Shown here piece by piece: positions 1 through 7,157 of a DNA stretch of 64,000 nt (position 1 is the first letter of the stretch; every line of letters begins with the position of its first letter). Source of the DNA: Halosaccharopolyspora lacisalsi (GTDB lineage Bacteria; Actinomycetota; Actinomycetes; Mycobacteriales; Pseudonocardiaceae); NCBI RefSeq assembly GCF_014137975.1, contig NZ_JACGWZ010000001.1:992001-1056000 (forward strand), read 5' to 3'. The position numbers and the translations under genes are program-made. The notes beneath the pieces were generated by a model. That model was given only the letters and a program-made list of their open reading frames with translations. It was not told the DNA's origin and did no database searches.

Positions 1-1351
1 CGCCCAGGTGGCCAGGGCCATCGGCGAGCGGCTGCTGGCAGACCCGGCCGACGGCCACCGCCTCGACCGGCTCGGTGGCTGCGATCTCGACGTGGTGGAG
101 GCGGCCGGACTCGGTCACGACCTCGGGCACCCACCGTTCGGCCACCTCGGGGAGCGGGTGCTGGACCGCGTCGCGCGGCGGCGTTTCGCCCTGCCCGACG
201 GGTTCGAGGGCAATGCCCAGACGTTCCGCATCGTCAGCAGCATCGACGTGCGCGGGGCCGGTGGCGACGGTCTGGACCTGACCGCCGCCGTGCGGGCCGC
301 CCTGCTGAAGTACCCGTGGACCCGGCTGCGGCGCCCGCGACCGCATCCGCGCGAGATGGAGGTTCCGCCGCGCGGGGCCTCCGAGCTCGAGGAGGGAACG
401 GGATCGGCGAAGTTCTCCTGCTACGTCACCGAGCTCGACGACATGATCGACTGCCGCGCCGCCTTCGCCGGGCGGATCCCCGGCTGGCAGCAGACCGTCG
501 AGGCCTCGGTCATGGACACCGCCGACGACATCGCCTACGCCATCCACGACCTGGAGGACTTCCACCGCGTGGGCATCCTGCAGCACACCACGGTCTCCCA
601 CGAGCTCACCGAGTGGTTGGGGCACTCCGTGGAGCTGGCCGGGCTCTCCGACGCCGAGCTGGACTCCGACCGGCCCGGCAGGTCGATGGAGCTGCTGCGC
701 CGCAGGCTGCACGCCAAGGACTCCTGGATCGCCGACGACGACGCCTTCGTCGGCGCGGTCAAAAGGGTCCTGTCCGAGCTGGTGAGCAAACTGCTGGAAG
801 TGCCCTTCGACCGTTCCAAGCAGGCCGAGCAGGCGGTGGCGGCCTTCTCCGGGGAGTGGACGCGACGACTGGTGGAGGGTGTGCACATCGACGAGGAACC
901 CACGACCCGCTCCGGCCACGTGGTGCTGGCCGCCGAGCAGTGGCACGAGGTGCAGATCCTGAAGTTCGTGCACCGCCACTTCGTGCTGCAGCGTCCGGAC
1001 CTGGCGCTGCACCAACGTGGCCAGGACCGGTTGCTGAGCAAGCTCGTCGAGGCGCTGGACGACTGGCTGATCGACCGCACGGAGGAGGCGCGGCTGCCGC
1101 ACCGCCTGCGCGACCTGTTCGAGCACGCCAGCCAGGAGCTGGAGACGCTGCGGAGCGAGGACCCGGAGGCCCTGATGCCGTCGGAACGCCAGCCGAGCGG
1201 TCCCTCCGAGGGCGAGCGCGTCGAGCGGATGGCCCGGGGACGCGCGGTCGTCGACTTCGTCGCCTCGCTGACCGACGAGCAGGCCGCCGCGCTGCTGGAG
1301 TCCCTGTCCGGCCGGAGCACCCAGCTGTGGTCCGACACCTTCGTGCTGTGA
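1..1351 (+). CDS. dgt: Deoxyguanosinetriphosphate triphosphohydrolase-like protein, 5' truncated by window edge
   Basis: An HD-domain nucleotide triphosphohydrolase that would hydrolyse dNTPs to deoxynucleoside plus triphosphate and so help control the dNTP pool. The open frame runs straight off the left edge; the first visible codons (AQVARAIGERL) match the family's conserved HSLEVAQ helix, so the HSLEVAQ histidine and the true start lie outside. The HD metal motif is visible as GHDLGHPPFGHLGE, and the family's later segment is present (AKFSCYVTELDD, then VMDTADDIAYAIHDLED, which holds the last metal-binding Asp). At least 447 residues are present, matching the usual actinobacterial length of about 420-500. 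Whether it prefers dGTP cannot be told from sequence. Confidence 0.9.
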   Translation, partial: AQVARAIGERLLADPADGHRLDRLGGCDLDVVEAAGLGHDLGHPPFGHLGERVLDRVARRRFALPDGFEGNAQTFRIVSSIDVRGAGGDGLDLTAAVRAALLKYPWTRLRRPRPHPREMEVPPRGASELEEGTGSAKFSCYVTELDDMIDCRAAFAGRIPGWQQTVEASVMDTADDIAYAIHDLEDFHRVGILQHTTVSHELTEWLGHSVELAGLSDAELDSDRPGRSMELLRRRLHAKDSWIADDDAFVGAVKRVLSELVSKLLEVPFDRSKQAEQAVAAFSGEWTRRLVEGVHIDEEPTTRSGHVVLAAEQWHEVQILKFVHRHFVLQRPDLALHQRGQDRLLSKLVEALDDWLIDRTEEARLPHRLRDLFEHASQELETLRSEDPEALMPSERQPSGPSEGERVERMARGRAVVDFVASLTDEQAAALLESLSGRSTQLWSDTFVL

Positions 1352-1400
1352 CTTCCTCGCCGCCCGAGGGGCAGGGGTTTTTCCGTCGATGGGAGAAAAG

Positions 1401-2066
1401 GTGAGCAGGGTCCGCCCGCTGGCCGGAGGTGGCCGTGCGGTCGAGGTCGCCCCACGCCGGTTGCACGGGTGGTTCGAGCGATTCGCCGAGCAGCACGGCG
1501 GTGCGGCCGACACCGAGGTCGGAGCGGACCGGGTGCGGGTGCGAGCCGTCGACGGTGCGCTGGCCGTGGTCGACGTGCCCTTCGAACCGCTGCCCCAGCC
1601 GTCCGGGCGGCGTTCCGGGCTGGCCGTGTCCGAGCTGGTCGATCACGTCGGGCGCTCGCGCCGCATCGGGTTGGTGCTGGTGCGGCTCGGTGCGCACAGC
1701 GTGGGGGCCTGCGTCGACGGCAAGGTCGTGACCTCCTCGACCGACCGCCATCTCGTGCACGGCAGGAACAAGGCCGGAGGCTGGTCGCAGCAGCGCTTCG
1801 CCCGCAGGCGCGAGGAGCAGTCCCGGAAGGCCCTGGAGTCCGCGGCCGACGCCGTGGCGCGGGTGCTGCTGCCCGAACGGCTCGACGGGCTCGTGCTGGG
1901 AGGCGATCGGCAGGCCCTGGACACCCTCGGGCGGGACCGACGGTTGGCGGCGTTGCTGGCCACGGCCGAACCCCGGGTGCTCGACGTGGCCGAGCCCCGC
2001 CGTGCCGTCCTGGACGAGGCGGCGGCACGAGCGGTGGCCGTCGAGGTCCGCGTTCACGATCCGTGA
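1401..2066 (+). CDS. acVLRF1-family peptidyl-tRNA hydrolase (Vms1-like release factor 1)
   Basis: Recognised as the actinobacterial Vms1-like/eRF1-domain-2-related family thought to release nascent chains from peptidyl-tRNA on stalled or split ribosomes. The catalytic loop is visible as HGRNKAGGWSQQRFARRREEQ, holding the GxxQ element that parallels eRF1 GGQ. A preceding beta-rich segment (IGLVLVRLGAHSVGACVDGK) and the C-terminal RVLDVAEPRRAVLD segment also fit. GTG 1401 is preferred because GGGAGAAAAG sits just before it; ATG 1389 is an in-frame alternative that would add four residues. It lies directly upstream of an ABC-F ribosome-associated ATPase, which makes a shared role in rescuing stalled ribosomes plausible, but that is inference. 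Confidence 0.78.
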   Translation: MSRVRPLAGGGRAVEVAPRRLHGWFERFAEQHGGAADTEVGADRVRVRAVDGALAVVDVPFEPLPQPSGRRSGLAVSELVDHVGRSRRIGLVLVRLGAHSVGACVDGKVVTSSTDRHLVHGRNKAGGWSQQRFARRREEQSRKALESAADAVARVLLPERLDGLVLGGDRQALDTLGRDRRLAALLATAEPRVLDVAEPRRAVLDEAAARAVAVEVRVHDP

Positions 2067-2132
2067 GCAGTGTCGCGGCGGTCCGGGACGGGGGTCACCG
2101 GTGCGGCGGTGAAACCTCCTCGACTTCGCCGG

Positions 2133-2138
2133 TACAGT
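2133..2138 (+). promoter_or_regulatory. Candidate -10 box TACAGT for leaderless uORF upstream of ABC-F gene
   Basis: TACAGT fits the actinobacterial TANNNT -10 consensus. It lies six bases upstream of GTG 2145, so transcription would begin at or next to that codon, giving a leaderless message. No convincing -35 element is seen (TGAAAC at 2110-2115 has the right spacing but poor match). Confidence 0.5.
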
Positions 2139-2144
2139 GGGGAC

Positions 2145-2198
2145 GTGGTCCTGTTGCGTCCTACGGCCTCGCTGCGCGACAAGCGCCTGGCCGACTAG
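2145..2198 (+). CDS. Candidate 17-residue leader peptide (uORF) of ABC-F attenuator
   Basis: A short frame starting GTG at the predicted transcription start and ending TAG encodes MVLLRPTASLRDKRLAD. It precedes a strong hairpin and a gene for an ABC-F protein. Several actinobacterial and firmicute ABC-F resistance genes are known to be controlled by ribosome-mediated attenuation through such uORFs, so this is read as a leader peptide whose stalling by a ribosome-targeting drug would change downstream folding. The peptide is seen directly; translation and drug sensing are inferred. Confidence 0.5.
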   Translation: MVLLRPTASLRDKRLAD

Positions 2199-2240
2199 CG
2201 ACAACGTCGCCCACTGGTCATGTCAGCCAGTGGGCGCTGC
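2198..2240 (+). promoter_or_regulatory. Candidate transcription attenuator with mutually exclusive hairpins
   Basis: A perfect 10-bp stem pairs 2208-2217 with 2227-2236 around a 9-base loop and is followed by CTGCTTTGC, a weak T-rich tract typical of GC-rich terminators. Its left arm overlaps a smaller 5-bp hairpin (2198-2202 with 2206-2210). AGCGCC at 2182-2187, inside the uORF, can pair with GGCGCT at 2233-2238 and so compete with the right arm. That layout is what ribosome-controlled attenuation needs. Structure is by eye, not by energy calculation. Confidence 0.5.
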
Positions 2241-2282
2241 TTTGCGTCTATGCCCGTCTGACCACGACGACCGGAGTTTTCC

Positions 2283-3911
2283 TTGATTTCTGCCAGCGGC
2301 CTCGAACTGCGGGCCGGCTCCCGCATCCTGCTCTCCGACGCGACGATGCGTGTCCAGCCGGGTGATCGCATCGGCCTGGTCGGGCGCAACGGTGCGGGCA
2401 AGACCACCTCGTTGCGGGTGTTGGCCGGTGAGGACCACCCCCACGCGGGTGAGATCGTGCGTCGCGGCGAGATGGGATACCTGCCCCAGGACCCCCGCGA
2501 GGGGGACCTGTCCGTCTCGGCCAAGGAACGCGTGCTCTCGGCTCGTGGCCTGGACCAGATGCTGCGGGACATGGAGAAGGCCCAGTCCGAGATGGCCGAG
2601 CTCATCGACGACCGGCAGCGGGACAAGGCGATCGCCCGCTACGGGCGCCTGGAGGAGCGCTTCGCCGCTCGTGGCGGTTACGCCGCCGAGGGCGAGGCGG
2701 CGCGGATCTGCGGCAACCTCGGCCTGCCCGACAACGTGCTGCCCCAGTCGCTGGGCACGCTCTCCGGTGGTCAGCGGCGCCGGGTGGAACTGGCTCGGAT
2801 CCTGTTCGCCGCCGCGGAGGCGGGTCCCGGTGGAACCTCGGCCACGACGTTGCTGCTGGACGAGCCGACCAACCACCTCGACGCGGACTCGATCGCCTGG
2901 TTGCGCGACTTCCTCAAGGCCCACGACGGTGGTCTCGTCGTGATCAGCCACGACGTGGACCTGCTGGAGTCGGTGATCAACAAGGTCTGGTACCTCGACG
3001 CCGTGCGCGGTGAGGCCGACATCTACAACATGGACTGGAAGCGCTACCAGGAGGCGCGCGCCGACGACGAGAAGCGGCGCCGCCGCGAGCGGGCCAACGC
3101 CGAGAAGAAGGCCACCACGCTGCGGGCGCAGGCCGACAAGCTGGGTGCCAAGGCCACCAAGGCCGTCGCGGCCAAGAACATGGCTCGCCGGGCCGACAAG
3201 ATGCTCTCGGAGCTGGACGAGGAGCAGACCTCCGAGAAGGTCGCCAAGATCAGCTTCCCCGAGCCGGCCCCCTGCGGCCGCACCCCCATGACCGCGAGCG
3301 GTCTGTCCAAGTCCTACGGCTCGCTGGAGATCTTCAGCGGGGTCGACCTGGCGATCGATCGCGGGTCGAAGGTCGTCGTGCTCGGGCTCAACGGTGCGGG
3401 CAAGACGACGCTGCTGCGGCTGCTCGGTGGCAAGGAGATCCCCGACTCCGGCGTGGTCGAGGCCGGTTACGGGTTGCGGGTGGGCTACTACGCGCAGGAA
3501 CACGAGACCCTGGACCACGACGCGAGCGTGTGGGACAACATTCGCAATGTCGCCCCGGAAACCCCGGAACAGCGTTTGCGCACCACGCTGGGTGCCTTCT
3601 TGTTCAGCGGCGAGCAGCTCAAGCAGCCCGCGGGCACGCTCTCCGGTGGCGAGAAGACCCGGTTGGCCCTGGCCGGACTGGTCTCCAGCGCCGCGAACGT
3701 GCTGCTGCTCGACGAGCCGACGAACAACCTCGACCCCGCCAGCCGCGAGCAGGTCCTGGACGCCCTGAGCAGCTTCACCGGCGCGGTGGTGCTGGTCACC
3801 CACGACCCCGGAGCGGTCGAGGCGCTGGAACCCGAAAAGGTGATCCTGTTGCCGGACGGTAACGAGGACCACTGGTCCGAGGAGTATCTGGATCTCGTTC
3901 AACTCGCCTGA
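2283..3911 (+). CDS. ABC-F family ATP-binding protein (ribosome-associated, Rv1473-like)
   Basis: A 542-residue protein with two ATP-binding cassettes and no membrane segment, the ABC-F layout. Domain 1 has Walker A GRNGAGKTT near residue 38 and signature LSGGQRRR; domain 2 has Walker A GLNGAGKTT near residue 370 and signature LSGGEKTR. Between them lies a charged, helical linker (about residues 250-320) that in this family inserts toward the ribosomal E/P site. Such proteins either dislodge antibiotics or resolve stalled ribosomes. The start is TTG 2283 with CGGAG about seven bases upstream. A leader peptide and attenuator precede it, suggesting drug-inducible expression. The downstream small HTH gene and enoyl-CoA hydratase match the Rv1473-Rv1473A-Rv1472 neighbourhood. 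The exact drug class cannot be predicted. Confidence 0.9.
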   Translation: MISASGLELRAGSRILLSDATMRVQPGDRIGLVGRNGAGKTTSLRVLAGEDHPHAGEIVRRGEMGYLPQDPREGDLSVSAKERVLSARGLDQMLRDMEKAQSEMAELIDDRQRDKAIARYGRLEERFAARGGYAAEGEAARICGNLGLPDNVLPQSLGTLSGGQRRRVELARILFAAAEAGPGGTSATTLLLDEPTNHLDADSIAWLRDFLKAHDGGLVVISHDVDLLESVINKVWYLDAVRGEADIYNMDWKRYQEARADDEKRRRRERANAEKKATTLRAQADKLGAKATKAVAAKNMARRADKMLSELDEEQTSEKVAKISFPEPAPCGRTPMTASGLSKSYGSLEIFSGVDLAIDRGSKVVVLGLNGAGKTTLLRLLGGKEIPDSGVVEAGYGLRVGYYAQEHETLDHDASVWDNIRNVAPETPEQRLRTTLGAFLFSGEQLKQPAGTLSGGEKTRLALAGLVSSAANVLLLDEPTNNLDPASREQVLDALSSFTGAVVLVTHDPGAVEALEPEKVILLPDGNEDHWSEEYLDLVQLA

Positions 3912-3956
3912 GGGCGGTTCGGAAGAGACGAAAGCCGCGGCAGTGGGCCGTTTCAC

Positions 3957-3988
3957 ATCTTTTCGAAGATCAACATAGATATATCTTC
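3957..3988. promoter_or_regulatory. AT-rich inverted repeats upstream of small HTH gene
   Basis: A locally AT-rich stretch in a GC-rich window carries ATCTT-TTCG-AAGAT (3957-3970) and a second ATCTTC (3983-3988) facing GAAGAT (3965-3970). It sits in the 190-base gap before the HTH gene and may be its promoter or an operator. There is no direct evidence of a binding protein. Confidence 0.3.
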
Positions 3989-4104
3989 CGTGTGGGCCGA
4001 TCTTTTTCCATGATCGCCTGGCGTTCGTGGCTTTCCTGTTCGATCATTGCCGGGACAGGGGTCGCGAGCGGCCCGACCTGTTCGACGGGGAAGGCGGGGA
4101 GACT

Positions 4105-4320
4105 GTGGCTGACCTGAAGAAGGGTGCGCGCATCACCGGAAGCGCACGGGACAAGCTTGCCAGTGATCTCAAGAAGAAGTACGAGAAAGGGGCCAGCATT
4201 CGCTCCTTGGCGGAGTCCACCGGCCGTTCCTACGGTTTCGTGCACCGCGTTCTCACCGAGTCGGGAGTGCAGTTGCGTGGTCGCGGGGGAGCGACCCGGA
4301 CGAAGAAGAAGCAGCAATAA
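4105..4320 (+). CDS. Small helix-turn-helix protein (Rv1473A-like)
   Basis: A 71-residue basic protein made mostly of one helix-turn-helix: KLASDLKKKYEKGASIRSLAE, a short turn, then STGRSYGFVHRVLTESG, ending in a lysine-rich tail (RTKKKQQ). The pattern of an alanine/serine-rich first helix followed by a recognition helix resembles resolvase/Hin-type HTH domains, but there is no catalytic domain. GTG 4105 is chosen because GGCGGGGAG lies five bases upstream; an upstream in-frame ATG (4027) would add a segment not typical of the family. Its position after an ABC-F gene matches Rv1473A, annotated as a possible transcriptional regulator. Targets are unknown. Confidence 0.8.
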   Translation: MADLKKGARITGSARDKLASDLKKKYEKGASIRSLAESTGRSYGFVHRVLTESGVQLRGRGGATRTKKKQQ

Positions 4321-4399
4321 ACCCCGCATCGTGTCCGCTCTCGGACGCGCTGTTCGGGTGCGTCCGGGGAGTCGTGGTCGCGTTGCTTCGGGAGTGCGT

Positions 4400-4428
4400 G
4401 GGCCCGCCGTCGAACGGCGGTCGGGCCC
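4400..4428 (+). terminator. Imperfect GC-rich hairpin after HTH gene
   Basis: GGGCCC at 4400-4405 pairs with GGGCCC at 4423-4428, with an inner GCCGT/ACGGC stem and a bulge. It lies downstream of the HTH stop codon and could act as an intrinsic-type terminator; there is no T tract. Confidence 0.4.
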
Positions 4429-4446
4429 TGTGGCCGTGATCGGCTG

Positions 4447-4452
4447 TAGGCT
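4447..4452 (+). promoter_or_regulatory. Candidate -10 box TAGGCT upstream of enoyl-CoA hydratase
   Basis: TAGGCT, the commonest -10-like box in this window, lies 40 bases before TTG 4492. It would give a short 5' UTR containing the CGGAGG ribosome binding site. Confidence 0.4.
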
Positions 4453-4491
4453 GTGCGCTGTCATCGACGGTCGAGAGCAACGGAGGCCCGC

Positions 4492-5295
4492 TTGGCGGAC
4501 TCGACAGTGGACGCCGACCTGCTGGACCGGGGCGGTGTGCGATTCGCGGTCGAAGGGCCGCGAGCGACCATCACCCTGGACCGCCCGGAACAGCTCAACG
4601 CGCAGACTCCGCACACGTGGGAGGCACTGTGCCGAATCGGTGAGGTACTCGACGCGGACGTTCGCGTGGTCGTCGTCCGTGCCGAAGGACGGGCGTTCTC
4701 GGCGGGACTGGATCGCCGCCTGTTCGGTTCCTCCGATGTGGAGGGGGCACCGGGTCTGGCCAGTCTGGCCCAGCGCCCGATCGAGCAGGCCGATGCCGAC
4801 ATCGCCGCGTTCCAGCAGGGCTTCAGTTGGCTTCGCGATCCCGATCGGGTGACCGTCGCCGCCGTGCAGGGCCATGCGATCGGGGCCGGTTTCCAGCTCG
4901 CGTTGGCTTGTGACCTGCGGGTGGTTGCCGAGGGGGCGACCATGCGCATGGCCGAGACCAGCTTGGGGCTGGTTCCCGACCTCGGTGGAACGCTGCCGCT
5001 GGTGCGGTCCGTGGGATACGCCCGAGCGGTGGAGATCTGCCTGACGGGTCGTGATGTCCCGGCCGAGGAGGCGCTGCGCACCGGGCTGGCCAACTCGGTC
5101 GTGACCCCCGAGCGGCTCGACGCCGAGGTCGACGAGCTCGCCGAGGCACTCACCCGGGCACCGGCGGGAGCGACCCGGGAAACGTTGGCGCTGCTGTCGC
5201 AGGCCGACGAAGTGGTCGATCCCGACCAGCAGCTCGCCGCCGAACGGGCGGCACAGCTGCGCCGGATCACCGAAATAGCCCGGCAGGTCGAGTGA
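4492..5295 (+). CDS. Enoyl-CoA hydratase/isomerase family protein (EchA12-like)
   Basis: A 267-residue crotonase-fold protein acting on acyl-CoA thioesters, normally in beta-oxidation or related routes. Visible features are the N-terminal ATITLDRPEQLNA strand and turn, the oxyanion-hole region AEGRAFSAGLD, the second oxyanion segment VQGHAIGAGFQLALACDLR, and the usual TSLGLVPDLGGTLPLVR stretch. The Glu pair of true hydratases is only partly evident (AETSLG and PDLGG), so substrate and reaction type are uncertain. TTG 4492 is selected because CGGAGG is five bases upstream. The gene shares the ABC-F/HTH neighbourhood with Rv1472 (echA12). It ends ten bases before a convergent gene. Confidence 0.85.
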   Translation: MADSTVDADLLDRGGVRFAVEGPRATITLDRPEQLNAQTPHTWEALCRIGEVLDADVRVVVVRAEGRAFSAGLDRRLFGSSDVEGAPGLASLAQRPIEQADADIAAFQQGFSWLRDPDRVTVAAVQGHAIGAGFQLALACDLRVVAEGATMRMAETSLGLVPDLGGTLPLVRSVGYARAVEICLTGRDVPAEEALRTGLANSVVTPERLDAEVDELAEALTRAPAGATRETLALLSQADEVVDPDQQLAAERAAQLRRITEIARQVE

Positions 5296-5305
5296 GCCCG
5301 CCCGG

Positions 5306-6046
5306 TTACAGCAGTCCGGGAATCCGGTGCGCGTAGTGCTCGAGGTTGTCGGAGTTGGCCTCGTCGCCGCCGACGGTGTTCGAGCTGCGCCACCACGGCA
5401 GTGTCACCCCGGTCTCGGTGGCGACCCGGTGCACTTCGGCCAGTACCAGGTTCCACAGGAAGACGTTGCCCAGTGAGGACAGCGGCGCGGTGACCGGTGC
5501 GTCGACGGGGTAGCTGGTGTCCCCGCCCGGGACCAGGGTGTCCAGCACGATGTCGGCGTGCTGGGCCAGGACGCCCTCGGCGCGCCGCGGCGCGTCCACC
5601 GAGGCCTCCGGCGAGGTGATCGCCACGACGGTCGACCCGAAGGCGGTGGCCGTGGTGGCCAGTTCCACCGGGTAGGGGTTGATCCCGGAGTTGGAGAAGA
5701 CCACCAGCAGGTCCTTGCCGCCCCGGAAACCGGCCTCGGCCAGGGTCTGTTCGGCCAGTCCGCTGCGGCGCTCGGTGTCGGTGCTGGCCACGGCGCCGTG
5801 CAGGGGGAGCAGCTCGGGGTGGTACAGCGGGCGCACGGCGGCGAGTCCGCCCGCCCGGTAGAACGACTCCATCACGCCGGCCAGGGAGTGCCCGGCTCCC
5901 GCCGTGAACACCAGGCCGTCGCCGTCCAGGCACTCGACCAGCGCCGTGGCGGCCCGCTGGAGCGGTTCGGCGTTGTGCTCGCCGATTCGCCGCAGGTGGT
6001 GCAGGCTCTCGGGAGCGTGGGTGGGCAGTTGCCGGTGCTCGGTCAT
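5306..6046 (-). CDS. SIS-domain sugar (phosphosugar) isomerase-like protein
   Basis: A 246-residue cytoplasmic protein with a single SIS domain. The phosphosugar-binding segments are GLVFTAGAGHSLAG near residue 43 and LLVVFSNSGINPYPVELA near residue 125; SNSG is the classic phosphate-contacting loop. Single-SIS proteins of this size (UPF0309/sugar isomerase-domain family) are usually linked to amino-sugar or other phosphosugar use. ATG 6046 is chosen because AAGGAG precedes it by eight bases; longer in-frame starts lack such a site. A GntR/DasR-like half-site lies upstream. No partner sugar kinase or transporter is adjacent, so the substrate is unknown. Confidence 0.8.
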   Translation of the reverse strand: MTEHRQLPTHAPESLHHLRRIGEHNAEPLQRAATALVECLDGDGLVFTAGAGHSLAGVMESFYRAGGLAAVRPLYHPELLPLHGAVASTDTERRSGLAEQTLAEAGFRGGKDLLVVFSNSGINPYPVELATTATAFGSTVVAITSPEASVDAPRRAEGVLAQHADIVLDTLVPGGDTSYPVDAPVTAPLSSLGNVFLWNLVLAEVHRVATETGVTLPWWRSSNTVGGDEANSDNLEHYAHRIPGLL

Positions 6047-6144
6047 GCGGTGCGCTCCTTGGCGGGGCGGTCTGGGGAGGGGCCGGTGGCCGGACGGGAT
6101 GTTCGATCGGGAGTGTGCCGAGAGGACCGTCGAGCACGCCATAA

Positions 6145-6157
6145 GCTCTATACCAGT
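6145..6157 (-). promoter_or_regulatory. DasR/NagR-like half operator upstream of SIS gene
   Basis: Read on the minus strand, ACTGGTATAGAGC matches the left half of the HutC-GntR amino-sugar operator ACTGGTCTAGACCAGT with one mismatch, but the right half is poor. It lies about 100 bases upstream of the SIS gene start, in its likely promoter region. Confidence 0.3.
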
Positions 6158-6290
6158 GATCGAAATCGGGTCAAGCCGTCGAGTCCGACGCCCGCCGAGT
6201 CCTTGAACACGGGTGGCGGTCGGCGGCTGTGAAGCGGTTGGCATGATGTCGAAGTATCACTGTGCGGCACCGTCTGGACGCAGGGGAGTC

Positions 6291-7001
6291 ATGTCGAATC
6301 CGCTACCGCAGGATGAGCCCGACCGGTTCGAGACCGATGCGGCGGTGTTCGCGCGTCTGAGCGAAGTGCCGCTGGAGATCGTCGACAAGCTCATCGAAAG
6401 CACCGAGTCCGTTTACTCCGATCTCAACACCGTGCGCGCACATCCGTACTGGGCGGATCTGGTGCTGCACCAGGGCGCGGCCATCCGCGCCCTGCGGGAG
6501 GCACGGGAGGGGCTGGAGGCCTTCCGCTCGGAAGCGGTGGGCGCCCGCAACACCGAGCTGGGGGTCATCGTGGCCACCGTGGTCGTCGACGGTCGTCGCT
6601 ACTACGCCCACGGCGACGACGACAAGACCGCGCTCGTCGATCGGCTGCTACGGCCCGAGGAACCCGGGCGCGCCGGTCACCTCTACACGTGGGACCGCCC
6701 CTACGAGGACGACGAGACCCCCGGCCCCTACCAGCAGATGCGGGTGGTGACGGCGGAGGACCTCGGGGTGATCAACTACAGCGAGGAGACCGAGGAGGGG
6801 GAACTGAGCTCCTGGCACACGCACAACCCCGAACCCGCCCCGCAGGCTCCGGTCCTGCGGTTCGACGCGGGCAGCGCGCTGACCTTCCCGCGCGACTCGG
6901 TCGTGCCGCTGGAACGACTGCGCCCGGCTCTGCTCGAGTTCGCCCGCACCGGACTGTGCCCGGACTCGGTGCCGTGGCAACAGGCCCGCTGGGGCGACTA
7001 G
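6291..7001 (+). CDS. Imm1-like immunity protein
   Basis: A 236-residue soluble acidic protein without signal peptide. The C-terminal half fits the Imm1 family: a beta-rich VIVATVVVDGRRYYAHG segment, VINYSEETEEGELSSWHT, and the closing FPRDSVVPLERLRPALLEFARTG-x-CPDSVPWQ stretch, which resembles the FPPxSxIPxExVRxAVxEFLxTGxRPxxVxWQ end common in actinobacterial Imm1 proteins. The N-terminal 80 residues are helical and charged. Imm1 proteins neutralise deaminase or nuclease toxins of polymorphic toxin systems. No toxin gene is adjacent, so it would be an orphan immunity gene. AGGGGAG precedes ATG 6291. Family call is by pattern only. Confidence 0.5.
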   Translation: MSNPLPQDEPDRFETDAAVFARLSEVPLEIVDKLIESTESVYSDLNTVRAHPYWADLVLHQGAAIRALREAREGLEAFRSEAVGARNTELGVIVATVVVDGRRYYAHGDDDKTALVDRLLRPEEPGRAGHLYTWDRPYEDDETPGPYQQMRVVTAEDLGVINYSEETEEGELSSWHTHNPEPAPQAPVLRFDAGSALTFPRDSVVPLERLRPALLEFARTGLCPDSVPWQQARWGD

Positions 7002-7054
7002 TGGCTTCGCCTCCGGGGCGCCCCCCGGGGGGGGCGTGGACGGCTGGACGCCTG

Positions 7055-7087
7055 GGTTTTCCCGGTTTCGCGCGAAACCGGGAAACC
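7055..7087. repeat. Palindromic element with TTTCGCGCGAAA core (copy 1)
   Basis: Nearly perfect inverted repeat centred between 7071 and 7072, with stem CGGTTTCGC/GCGAAACCG extending outward to GG-TTTCCC/GGGAAACC with one bulge. It lies between two convergent genes and may serve as a bidirectional terminator. It is one of five sites in the window that share TTCGCGCGAA. Confidence 0.7.
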
Positions 7088-7157
7088 ACTGAATGGGATA
7101 CGACGGTTACCTCGCGGTGTGGTGCACCGCAAGGCCCGCGAGCGTGCTCCGTGCGGT

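Noticed and set aside
7011-7036. C/G homopolymer-rich stretch after the Imm1-like gene as a terminator or structured RNA
   Set aside because: It can fold with itself in many ways but has no defined stem-loop; the nearby palindrome is a better terminator candidate.
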